10,006 nucleotides of DNA from NCBI GenBank assembly GCA_030695785.1, contig JAUYPR010000082.1, positions 1 to 10,006 of the forward strand, in the 5' to 3' direction. The position numbers and the translations under genes are program-made. The notes below the pieces were generated by a model. The model saw only the letters and a program-made list of their open reading frames with translations, did not search any database and was not told where the DNA came from. Shown here one piece after another: positions 1 through 6,137 of the stretch (positions are counted from its first letter, which is position 1; the number at the start of each line of letters is the position of its first letter). Origin of the DNA: a bacterium. GTDB lineage: Bacteria; Patescibacteriota; Microgenomatia; JAUYPR01.

Positions 1-1
1 T

Positions 2-22
2 GAAGAAGGTATTGAGGAGTAG
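2..22 (+). CDS. 3' end of an upstream gene (partial)
   Basis: Reading from base 2, the sequence gives Glu-Glu-Gly-Ile-Glu-Glu and then TAG, which would end nine bases before the HddA-like gene. Only six codons are visible, so the product cannot be identified from sequence. The short gap to the next gene suggests the same operon. In known GDP-heptose clusters the missing first enzyme is the isomerase GmhA, which would fit here, but that is inference from context only. The acidic ending is typical of a cytoplasmic protein but not diagnostic, and another frame could be the real one. Confidence 0.45.
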   Translation, partial: EEGIEE

Positions 23-31
23 TGTTTTTGT

Positions 32-1045
32 ATGAAGATCACCGCACGGGCCCCTGTTCGTATCAGTTTCTGCGGCGGCGGAACCGACCTTGCCGCTTAT
101 TACGAGGAGCATGGGGGAATTGTTCTTTCAGCGGCTATTGACAAATATTCACACGTTGAACTTATGTCTCGCGATGACGGAAAGATTGAGATCTCTTCTC
201 CGGATTATGTGCAGAGAATTATAGGAGAAGTAGGTCAACAATTCTTATACGACAACAACCTTGATCTTTTGAAAGCAGCTATCAATTTTATTCGTCCGAA
301 AAAAGGCTTCTCACTTACGACCTACCAAGATATCCCATCTGCTTCAGGATTGGGAACGTCGGCAAGTATGGCTGTAGCGGCATTGGGTGTTCTGTTTAGG
401 TTTGATGAACGACAGATCAATAAGAGTTATATAGCCGAAGATGCTTATTTTCTTGAGGGTTTGATTGGATCAATTACAGGGAAACAGGATCAGTACGCAG
501 CTTCTTACGGAGGGATAAATATTTTTGAATTCCCCAAAAAAAGTGAGGGGGATCGTATTAAACGTACAAAGATAAATCTTAATGCAGAACAAGAGCGGGA
601 ATTCCTCGATCATCTATTGTTAATAAACATCGGTGGTGCACATATCTCAGGAGATTTACAAAAGTCACTTGTCGTCAAAATGCAACATCGAATTCCTGAT
701 ACGATGATTGGGTTGGATGGGCTTAAAAGATCGACCTATCGAATGACGGATTATCTGCGACAACAGCAATGGCAAGAGTTTGGCGAGGCCTTGCACCAAG
801 CATTTATCTTGAAGAAAATGAGTAATCAAAAAGTCTCAAATCAGCACATCGAGGTGGTGTACGCGCTTGCCCGCCAGCATGGCGCGCTTGGTGGAAAGAT
901 TTCAGGAGCCGGAGGGAGTGGGAATCTTTTACTCTTTTCTTTTCCAGAAAAGAAAGCAGAAATTCTCCGAGTCTTAGAAGATGTTGGCGGCAAAAACATC
1001 CCATTCGATTTTGATGAGGATGGATTGGTAGTGGAGGAAGGGTGA
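32..1045 (+). CDS. hddA: GHMP-family sugar kinase, HddA-like (D-glycero-alpha-D-manno-heptose-7-phosphate kinase)
   Basis: This 337-residue protein is a GHMP kinase of the heptokinase type. HddA phosphorylates C1 of D-glycero-D-manno-heptose 7-phosphate with ATP, giving the alpha-1,7-bisphosphate in the cytoplasm. Motif 1 (APVRISFCGGGTD) lies at residues 7-19. The ATP-binding loop PSASGLGTSAS is at 102-112, where Thr109 replaces the more usual Ser. The likely catalytic Asp is D153 in GKQDQY, and motif 3 (GGKISGAGGSG) is at 287-297. The length matches the family. The ATG at 32 is preceded by GAGGAG at bases 14-19, a somewhat long 12-base spacing. The stop overlaps the GTG start of the phosphatase gene. 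The following phosphatase and nucleotidyltransferase genes favour a heptose substrate over related fucose-type sugars. The kinase fold is certain; the exact sugar is inferred. Confidence 0.88.
   Translation: MKITARAPVRISFCGGGTDLAAYYEEHGGIVLSAAIDKYSHVELMSRDDGKIEISSPDYVQRIIGEVGQQFLYDNNLDLLKAAINFIRPKKGFSLTTYQDIPSASGLGTSASMAVAALGVLFRFDERQINKSYIAEDAYFLEGLIGSITGKQDQYAASYGGINIFEFPKKSEGDRIKRTKINLNAEQEREFLDHLLLINIGGAHISGDLQKSLVVKMQHRIPDTMIGLDGLKRSTYRMTDYLRQQQWQEFGEALHQAFILKKMSNQKVSNQHIEVVYALARQHGALGGKISGAGGSGNLLLFSFPEKKAEILRVLEDVGGKNIPFDFDEDGLVVEEG
1033..1044 (+). promoter_or_regulatory. Ribosome binding site fixing a GTG start
   Basis: GGAGG at bases 1033-1037 sits four bases before a GTG at 1042-1044, inside the last codons of the kinase gene. 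The GTG overlaps the kinase TGA as GTGA. This supports the GTG start for the phosphatase gene: no in-frame ATG lies nearby, and the ATG at 1061 is in another frame. Confidence 0.6.
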
Positions 1046-1662
1046 GTAAAGAAATTATTCATGAGTATATTTTTTCCCCAGCACCAGGATTGAGGGGGGA
1101 TGTGGTTGTTTTTCTTGATCGTGACGGTGTGGTGAACCGCGAAGTCCACCTTCTGCATAGCGTCGAGGATTTTGATATGCTTCCAGGCGTGATTGGTGCA
1201 ATAAAAAAACTCAATGACGCGTCAATTCCAGTAATTGTGATAAGTAATCAAACAGTTGTCAGCCGCGGCATGTGCGATGAGAAAGAGATTGGAAGAATTC
1301 ATCATCGTATGGTTAGAGAGTTGAGCCTTGGAGGAGCAAAAGTTGACGGCATATTTTACTGTCCGCACAGTCCACAGGCAGATGTTGAACAGTATCGGAT
1401 TGATTGTGACTGGCGCAAACCAAAAAGCGGGATGTTGAAAAAAGCGCTCGAGCTTTTGGGGAATCCTCTGAGGCGATTTATGGTTGGTGACATGGCGCGA
1501 GATGTTTTGGCCGGAAAAGACGTTGGTTGCGTCACGATTGTCGTCGATACTGGACATGGAGGAGAAGATGAGGTATTTGGTCAAGACCCGAACGCAAAGC
1601 CTGACGTTCGCGTTGCGGATCTTTCTGGGGCAGTCGACTGGATTCTTAGACAACTTCTATGA
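1042..1662 (+). CDS. gmhB: HAD-IIIA phosphatase, GmhB-like (heptose 1,7-bisphosphate 7-phosphatase)
   Basis: This 206-residue HAD hydrolase resembles GmhB and the HisB N-terminal domain. GmhB removes the C7 phosphate of heptose 1,7-bisphosphate. Motif I is FLDRDGVVN, with nucleophile D26 and acid/base D28. Motif II is SNQTVVSRG (68-76). A substrate-contacting Arg-Lys pair is R125-K126, followed by P127. Motif IV is GDMARD, with D150 and D154. The family's zinc loop is present as CPH (C107, H109) and C122, but the fourth ligand position holds Trp124 (C-D-W rather than C-D-C). About 20 residues precede motif I, slightly more than in the E. coli enzyme. The gene overlaps its neighbours by 4 bp on both sides, GTGA upstream and ATGA downstream, so the three heptose genes are probably translationally coupled. 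Alternative: a histidinol-phosphatase-like HAD enzyme, unlikely in this context. Confidence 0.87.
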   Translation: MSKEIIHEYIFSPAPGLRGDVVVFLDRDGVVNREVHLLHSVEDFDMLPGVIGAIKKLNDASIPVIVISNQTVVSRGMCDEKEIGRIHHRMVRELSLGGAKVDGIFYCPHSPQADVEQYRIDCDWRKPKSGMLKKALELLGNPLRRFMVGDMARDVLAGKDVGCVTIVVDTGHGGEDEVFGQDPNAKPDVRVADLSGAVDWILRQLL

Positions 1663-2363
1663 AGGCTTTTATTCTAGCCGGCGGGTTTGGGATGAGAATG
1701 AAGGGGGTTGTGGGCGATGCTCCAAAAGTCATGCTTCCAGTCGCGGGCAAGCCGCTCCTTCAGCATCTTGTCGAGTTGTGCCGGACACATGGAATTTCCG
1801 ACATCATGCTTTCCCTGCACTATCGTAGAGAAGTAATTCGTCAATATTTTGGCGACGGATCCTCACTCGGCGTCAATATCAGCTATGTCGAAGAGAAAAC
1901 CCCTCGAGGGAGCGGTGGGGCGTTGGATGAGGCACGGGGGTTTCTCACGGATACATTTGTGATGCTCAACGGCGACGTCATGAATCAGGTGAATCTTCGG
2001 AAACTCTTAGACTTTCATCGTCAGAAAGGAGGGATCGGAACGTTGGTGGTGCATCGATCCTCACATCCTTTTGACTCTGATATGATTGAAACAGATAAGA
2101 ATCAAAAAGTGGTGAGGATTTTTCGTCCCAAACCGGGAGAAAAATTTGTCAATCTCGGAAATGCAGGTTTATTCGTATTTGAACCGGGCATTTTATCCTA
2201 TGTTGATGCCCTGAAAGACCAATCAATGGAAAAAGACGTCATTCCACGGGCATTACAGGCACAAGAGCCATTGTATGCGTATGAGACGGATGAGTATATG
2301 AAAGATATTGGTACTCCGGAGCGATATGAAGAAGTGCAGCGGATGTTTAAGTCAGCACAATGA
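1659..2363 (+). CDS. hddC: Sugar-1-phosphate nucleotidyltransferase, HddC-like (heptose-1-phosphate guanylyltransferase)
   Basis: This 234-residue protein has the single Rossmann-like domain of the NTP_transferase family, without the C-terminal beta-helix of GlmU-type enzymes. HddC joins GTP and heptose 1-phosphate into GDP-heptose plus pyrophosphate. The N-terminal nucleotide loop is LAGGFGMRMKG (6-16), followed by P22-K23. The base-contacting segment TPRGSGGAL is at 81-89, and the metal-binding Asp is D106 in LNGDV. The sugar-contacting region NLGNAGLFVF is at 165-174, and the second metal Asp is D216 in KDIGTPERY. The usual GTR of the first loop reads GMR, a conservative oddity. The ATG overlaps the upstream TGA as ATGA. 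Family membership is secure. Specificity for GTP and heptose is inferred from the preceding kinase and phosphatase; a mannose-1-phosphate guanylyltransferase-like role is the main alternative. Confidence 0.85.
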   Translation: MKAFILAGGFGMRMKGVVGDAPKVMLPVAGKPLLQHLVELCRTHGISDIMLSLHYRREVIRQYFGDGSSLGVNISYVEEKTPRGSGGALDEARGFLTDTFVMLNGDVMNQVNLRKLLDFHRQKGGIGTLVVHRSSHPFDSDMIETDKNQKVVRIFRPKPGEKFVNLGNAGLFVFEPGILSYVDALKDQSMEKDVIPRALQAQEPLYAYETDEYMKDIGTPERYEEVQRMFKSAQ

Positions 2364-3988
2364 AAAAGCATCTGGTCACGTTTCTTTTTTTTGCGATTCT
2401 CCTTTTGGCGGCGCTCCTGCGGTTTTGGAGAATTGACGTCGTTCCACCCGGAATCGATTGGGACGAAGCGGCGGTGGGGTACAATGCGTATTCGCTTCTC
2501 AAAACCGGCAAGGACGAATATGGCAATCCATGGCCGCTCACATTTACTTCTTTTGGCGACGGAAAGCTCCCTGTCATTGTGTACGCAACCGTTCCCTCGA
2601 TCGCCGCGTTCGGACTTACCCCTCTTGGGATTCGTTTCCCATCAATCCTCGTTGGAATTGGGACCGTCGCCGTCACCTACTTTTTGACGCTGACCATCTT
2701 TAAAAAGAAATCCATTGCATTGACCGCTATGTTTCTTCTGGCGGTTTCCCCATGGCACCTACAGTTCTCACGGGCTGCATTTGAGCCAACCTGGGCGACG
2801 TTTTTTGTCCCACTCTCGCTTTTCTTCTGGTGGAAGGGGAAAGAGCATCCACGTTGGTACCTCGCTGCTGCAGGAGGGTTTGCTTTGAGTTTGTATACCT
2901 ACCATAGCGTCAAAATCTTCCTGCCGTTGATGTTATTGGTCCTTCTTTTTCTCCACCGATCCTTTCTTCTGAAAAACCGAAGGACCGTTGTTTTGGCTGG
3001 ACTGGTATTTTTTCTCTTGGCATCACCTGCAATTGTCACGACTTTTACTTCTCCCCAAGGCCGTCTTGCGCAAACATCCGTCATCAATCACCCGTCGGAG
3101 ATAGAAAAGATCAATGCCCGGCGCAGAGACGACATCAGAGATGGTTTCCCCTTTCCCGCGTTATGGAATAACAAACTGACGAGAAATACGGAGGTTTTGG
3201 CCGAACATTACGCGAGTCATTTCTCACCTCAATTTCTTTTTTTTGGAGAACAAGTAAATTTTCGGTTGGGCCTCCGAGATTATGGAAAATTTCATCTCTT
3301 TGAGGCTGTATTGCTTCTTATCGGTGTATATACGCTCATTCGATGGAGAAACGCGGTGTCAGCATTTCTTTTCGCATGGATAGGGATCGGTGTTTTGCCG
3401 GGGGCTTTGGGAACCGAGTTTCCGCACAGCCTCCGGACGCTTGTCAGCCTGCCTTCTTGGCAGATGGTTGGTGCAGTTGGAGCTATGGAGCTGTTTGGTT
3501 GGGTTCGCAAGGTGCGGCCGCCGTTTACACGCCTATTCGTTGTTTTTGCCGCGGTTATTGTTTTGTCCTCGTTGTTTGTCTACCTGCATGAGTATCATGT
3601 TTATTTCCGTGCTTACGGTTCGTTTGATTGGCAGGATGGACATAAAGATATGGCCAAGTTTGTTTATCAAAATAAAGACCGGTATGAAAAGATCGTGGTG
3701 ACCACGCGCCTTTTTCAGCCGCATATTTTTTATGCCTTGTATAACCAGATCGACCCTGCCTGGTATCAGAGGCAAATGACAATGGCTGAAAATGATGCAA
3801 AAAAAGGAATCGTCCAACGGTTGGGAAATGTGTTTTTTCAAGAAGTGAGTGAATCACGACTGGAGGGTTTGCCAAACACACTGGTCATTGCATCGTCGGA
3901 TGAGATTCAGTCATCCGTCAAACGCATTGCAACGTTTCCGACCAATGAAGGGAATGTCTTGTTTTATGCCATAGAGACTTCCCGATGA
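2360..3988 (+). CDS. Polytopic GT-C type glycosyltransferase (PMT/ArnT-like, GT39/GT83 related)
   Basis: This 542-residue integral membrane protein begins with a hydrophobic helix (residues 5-20), then the first external loop with D33, D35 and E36 in GIDWDEAAVGYNAY. An acidic pair just after the first helix is the hallmark of GT-C enzymes such as PMT and ArnT, which take sugar from a polyprenyl-phosphate donor outside the membrane. Other family-like segments are SFGDGKLP (64-71), IRFPSIL (91-97) and SPWHLQFSRAAFEPTW (130-145). The segment PHSLRTLVSLP (355-365) resembles a conserved late loop. Many hydrophobic helices run to about residue 410, and a soluble extracytoplasmic C-terminal part of about 130 residues follows. 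The start overlaps the nucleotidyltransferase stop as ATGA. The acceptor cannot be read from sequence; a glycan or a surface protein is possible. Confidence 0.8.
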   Translation: MKKHLVTFLFFAILLLAALLRFWRIDVVPPGIDWDEAAVGYNAYSLLKTGKDEYGNPWPLTFTSFGDGKLPVIVYATVPSIAAFGLTPLGIRFPSILVGIGTVAVTYFLTLTIFKKKSIALTAMFLLAVSPWHLQFSRAAFEPTWATFFVPLSLFFWWKGKEHPRWYLAAAGGFALSLYTYHSVKIFLPLMLLVLLFLHRSFLLKNRRTVVLAGLVFFLLASPAIVTTFTSPQGRLAQTSVINHPSEIEKINARRRDDIRDGFPFPALWNNKLTRNTEVLAEHYASHFSPQFLFFGEQVNFRLGLRDYGKFHLFEAVLLLIGVYTLIRWRNAVSAFLFAWIGIGVLPGALGTEFPHSLRTLVSLPSWQMVGAVGAMELFGWVRKVRPPFTRLFVVFAAVIVLSSLFVYLHEYHVYFRAYGSFDWQDGHKDMAKFVYQNKDRYEKIVVTTRLFQPHIFYALYNQIDPAWYQRQMTMAENDAKKGIVQRLGNVFFQEVSESRLEGLPNTLVIASSDEIQSSVKRIATFPTNEGNVLFYAIETSR

Positions 3989-4752
3989 ACACTTCTCCTA
4001 CCCTTTCTGTTGTCCTTGCGACATATAACGAAGAAAAAAACCTCCCCGCATGTTTGGAGAGCGTGAAAGACCTTGCTGACGAGATTATTATTGTTGATGG
4101 ATCAAGCACAGATCGGACGGTTGAGATTGCGAAGCAATTTACCTCAAATGTAACAACGACTGACAATCCACCGATCTTTCACATCAACAAGCAGAAAGCG
4201 ATTGACAAAGCCACAAAGGACTGGGTGTTGCAGTTAGATGCGGACGAACGGGTGTCGGACGAGTTAAAAAAAGAGATCCTGAAAATACGTTCGCTGCGGG
4301 ACGATTATAATGGATACTTTATTCCTCGGAAAAACCTTTTTTTAGGTCGGTATCTGACAAAGGGCGGTCAATATCCAGATGGCGTCATCCGCTTGTTTCG
4401 CAAAGGAAAAGGCCGATTGCCCTGCAAAAGTGTGCATGAGCAGGTGGTCGTCAATGGATCAGTTGGTTGGTTGAAGAATCCCCTCATACATCAAGCCTAT
4501 CCGACCTTTCAAGATTACCTCAGACGACAAGAGACATATACAAAATTAGAGGCGATGGAGATGAAACAGAAAGGCGTCAGTCCATCAATCGGGTCATGGT
4601 TGTTCTACACGCTCTGGAAACCGCTCACGACCTTTTTATCGCTCTACATCCGCCATAAAGGGTTTCTCGATTCCTGGCAAGGTTTTGTGTTCGCCCTTTT
4701 CTCCGGCATCCATTTTGCAAAGGCGTATCGGAAGTTTTTGCGTCAGGTGTAG
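3985..4752 (+). CDS. Family 2 glycosyltransferase, WaaE/KdtX-like
   Basis: This 255-residue GT-A enzyme transfers a sugar from a nucleotide donor in the cytoplasm. The start LSVVLATYNEE (7-17) is the usual GT2 strand and Asn motif. DGSSTD (38-43) contacts the nucleotide, and DADE (85-88) is the metal-binding DxD. HEQV (151-154) sits where this subgroup has its acceptor-site His-Glu. The C-terminal third is hydrophobic (about 205-250), with RHKGFLDSWQGF resembling the membrane-associating tail of WaaE-like LPS-core glucosyltransferases. The ATG overlaps the upstream stop as ATGA. It is the last gene of the left operon, ending at TAG just before an AT-rich inverted repeat. Donor and acceptor are unknown; a heptose or a hexose could be moved. 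Confidence 0.86.
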   Translation: MNTSPTLSVVLATYNEEKNLPACLESVKDLADEIIIVDGSSTDRTVEIAKQFTSNVTTTDNPPIFHINKQKAIDKATKDWVLQLDADERVSDELKKEILKIRSLRDDYNGYFIPRKNLFLGRYLTKGGQYPDGVIRLFRKGKGRLPCKSVHEQVVVNGSVGWLKNPLIHQAYPTFQDYLRRQETYTKLEAMEMKQKGVSPSIGSWLFYTLWKPLTTFLSLYIRHKGFLDSWQGFVFALFSGIHFAKAYRKFLRQV

Positions 4753-4780
4753 TATATACAACTTATATACTCAGTATATA
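4751..4780. repeat. AT-rich inverted repeat in the convergent gap (possible weak bidirectional terminator)
   Basis: The 8-bp unit AGTATATA occurs at 4751-4758, inverted as TATATACT at 4764-4771, and again directly at 4773-4780. The first two arms can pair with a 5-base loop; the last two form a palindrome around one central base. The element starts on the last bases of the GT2 stop codon and lies between two converging genes, so transcription end or an operator are both possible. The stems are nearly all A-T and no T-run follows, so a standard intrinsic terminator is not supported. A second small dyad, GAGAA/TTCTC, lies at 4784-4799. Confidence 0.4.
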
Positions 4781-4810
4781 TGCGAGAAAATATGTTCTCT
4801 GTGTGAATGC

Positions 4811-5290
4811 TTAATTGGGGATTGTGAGGACGCGTATCACTTCTTTCACCTTAGCACTCGGATTGCGCGACGTCACGGTCAGCTTGAAATCTTTCAGTTT
4901 ATTTCCGCCATCACTGTGGTAGACACAAACCTTATTCGAACATGTTGCCAGATCAATCCGTACCCGAATATAGTCTTTTCCTCCGAATGACCCATCCACC
5001 TTTTTCGTTTGCGGGTTGGTATTGGATATCACACCCCGCATTGTACCCCCAGAAATATACGTAAAATTCAAGCTCACGTTATCAAAATCCTTAGTGTCCT
5101 CAAGATCCACAAACAAAACCTCTTTTCCTCCACGTCGCAAATACGGGATGACATTTGCTCCTTCCCCTGTTTGCGTAAAGACAGTTTGCGTTCGAGGTTC
5201 TTCCGCGCGTGCGCGGGCAACGAAGATCAACGTCATGGCGATAAGTGCTATGCTCAGGGATCCAGTGAGAAGCAATCGGACAGTTTTCAT
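4811..5290 (-). CDS. Secreted protein of unknown function
   Basis: I do not recognise this 159-residue protein. It starts with a clear signal peptide: positively charged MKTVR, a hydrophobic stretch at about 6-25, then A-R-A at 27-29 before Glu30, a good signal peptidase I site. The mature part (about 130 residues) looks beta-rich, with alternating segments such as VSLNFTYISGG (72-82) and YIRVRIDL (107-114). A Cys pair, C117 and C122, is close enough for a small disulfide-bonded loop. There is no lipobox, anchor or sorting signal. I chose the ATG at 5290; the longer in-frame start (TTG at 5329) falls inside the predicted -35 box. It is the only minus-strand gene in the window and interrupts the glycan genes. 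Being the glycosylated surface protein or a glycan-binding protein is possible, but only on position. Confidence 0.78.
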   Translation of the reverse strand: MKTVRLLLTGSLSIALIAMTLIFVARARAEEPRTQTVFTQTGEGANVIPYLRRGGKEVLFVDLEDTKDFDNVSLNFTYISGGTMRGVISNTNPQTKKVDGSFGGKDYIRVRIDLATCSNKVCVYHSDGGNKLKDFKLTVTSRNPSAKVKEVIRVLTIPN

Positions 5291-5299
5291 AACAAAAAG

Positions 5300-5329
5300 A
5301 TCATATATCATAAAGAACATACTTGTCAA
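5300..5329 (-). promoter_or_regulatory. Predicted sigma-70 type promoter of the secreted-protein gene
   Basis: On the minus strand TTGACA (5329 down to 5324) is a perfect -35 box. It is followed by an 18-base spacer and TATGAT (5305 down to 5300), five of six matches to TATAAT. The expected transcription start, about 7 bases further, is near 5293, only about three bases before the ATG at 5290. No Shine-Dalgarno sequence lies between, so the mRNA is predicted to be leaderless or nearly so. Confidence 0.65.
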
Positions 5330-5351
5330 GCCCCCACTTTTTCGGTATGCT
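5323..5351 (+). promoter_or_regulatory. Predicted divergent sigma-70 type promoter of the right-hand operon
   Basis: TTGTCA (5323-5328) matches five of six -35 bases. A 17-base spacer leads to TATGCT (5346-5351), four of six -10 bases. The expected start is near 5357-5358, where an ATG opens the next gene. The -35 box lies in the odd palindrome CTTGTCAAG (5322-5330), so it overlaps almost completely the -35 of the minus-strand promoter. It could drive the membrane-protein gene and the glycosyltransferase genes downstream. Confidence 0.5.
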
Positions 5352-5357
5352 GTGACT

Positions 5358-6125
5358 ATGTTTGCGCATCCTTTTCCCAGGGGAGAATCGTCCTCAAGTG
5401 CTCCCTTTGGATTCGTCCGGAAGACGTTTTTCCTCCACCAGAAGGTACGGAGGCATCTTTGGACGATGCACCTTATCTTTCATGGAAAGAAACATGGGCA
5501 CATTCCGGTCGCGCTTATTCTCTTTGTGTTCCTCCTCCTACCAACGATCGTCATTGCAGGTCGCAAGGCCGCTGAAGAGAGGTTTATTCCATCCGAGTCA
5601 GTTGCACCCAAAGAGTCGACTGCGGAAGCAACAACTGCCGCGACTCCCTCTGCCGAGCTGGGCGAGAAGAAGATGGCGCAAGTAGATGCGAAACTGCCGG
5701 CAGGAGACCTGGGAAAGATCGAGAACAACGCGGGATACCAGTTTTATTATCCCTACGGTCTGAAAGTCGATACAATCTCTACAGAACCTGGATCTTGGTC
5801 AACCGTCACCCTCACTTCTCCAGATCGGTCTGGAAGCATACTCGTGACAGTAGAGGGGGGTTCACTTGCTGACTGGTTGAGGAAAGTCGCACCGATTGAT
5901 CGGTTCAGCTCATCTTTGGGAGGGAAAACTGCGGCAAAAGTGCTCCTCCCGGGCGTGCAAACCGCTACAGCGGTTGAGTCGGGCGGGAATGTGTATATTG
6001 TTACACTCAAAGGGGGAAATGATGATCAATATTGGCTTGAAGCATACCGAACCGTAACCACGACATTTTCTTTCGCGTCTTTTCTGGGAAGCCAAGAAGA
6101 TGCACGCACGCGTTTTGGGTTATGA
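5358..6125 (+). CDS. Single-pass membrane protein with extracytoplasmic domain, unknown function
   Basis: I do not recognise a named family in this 255-residue protein. About 47 N-terminal residues rich in Arg, Lys and His are followed by one membrane helix (about 49-68, HIPVALILF to TIVIAG), predicting an outside C-terminus. A flexible Ala/Glu/Thr/Ser/Pro-rich linker covers about 71-115. A folded domain (about 120-245) begins NAGYQFYYPYGLKV and has beta-strands and one amphipathic helix (ADWLRKV). Its layout recalls PsbP/Mog1-like domains, but this is only an impression. Two starts are possible: ATG 5358, at the predicted transcription start, or ATG 5466 (residue 37), which has GGAGG at 5449-5453, 12 bases upstream. 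I kept 5358 because of the promoter geometry; the frame upstream is antisense to the secreted-protein gene. The GT4 gene follows after 12 bases. Confidence 0.72.
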   Translation: MFAHPFPRGESSSSAPFGFVRKTFFLHQKVRRHLWTMHLIFHGKKHGHIPVALILFVFLLLPTIVIAGRKAAEERFIPSESVAPKESTAEATTAATPSAELGEKKMAQVDAKLPAGDLGKIENNAGYQFYYPYGLKVDTISTEPGSWSTVTLTSPDRSGSILVTVEGGSLADWLRKVAPIDRFSSSLGGKTAAKVLLPGVQTATAVESGGNVYIVTLKGGNDDQYWLEAYRTVTTTFSFASFLGSQEDARTRFGL

Positions 6126-6137
6126 TTTCAAAAAAGC

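Noticed and set aside
841..1158. Minus-strand open frame of about 105 codons
   Set aside because: It is antisense to the kinase and phosphatase genes, whose motifs are clear, and its translation shows no recognisable domain.
1222..1653. Minus-strand open frame of about 143 codons
   Set aside because: It is fully antisense to the GmhB-like gene and has no ribosome site or domain-like features.
3533..3881. Two overlapping minus-strand frames
   Set aside because: They compete with each other and with the GT-C type gene, which continues smoothly through this region.
4784..4799. Small GAGAA/TTCTC dyad as an intrinsic terminator
   Set aside because: A 5-bp stem without a following T-run on either strand is too weak to call by itself.
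5291..5329. Longer N-terminus for the secreted protein starting at TTG 5329
   Set aside because: It would add 13 residues before a textbook signal peptide, and the TTG is part of the predicted TTGACA -35 box.
5016..5357. In-frame upstream extension of the membrane-protein reading frame
   Set aside because: It lies entirely antisense to the secreted-protein gene and the shared promoter. Its translation is basic and low in family-like features, and the gene has good later start codons.
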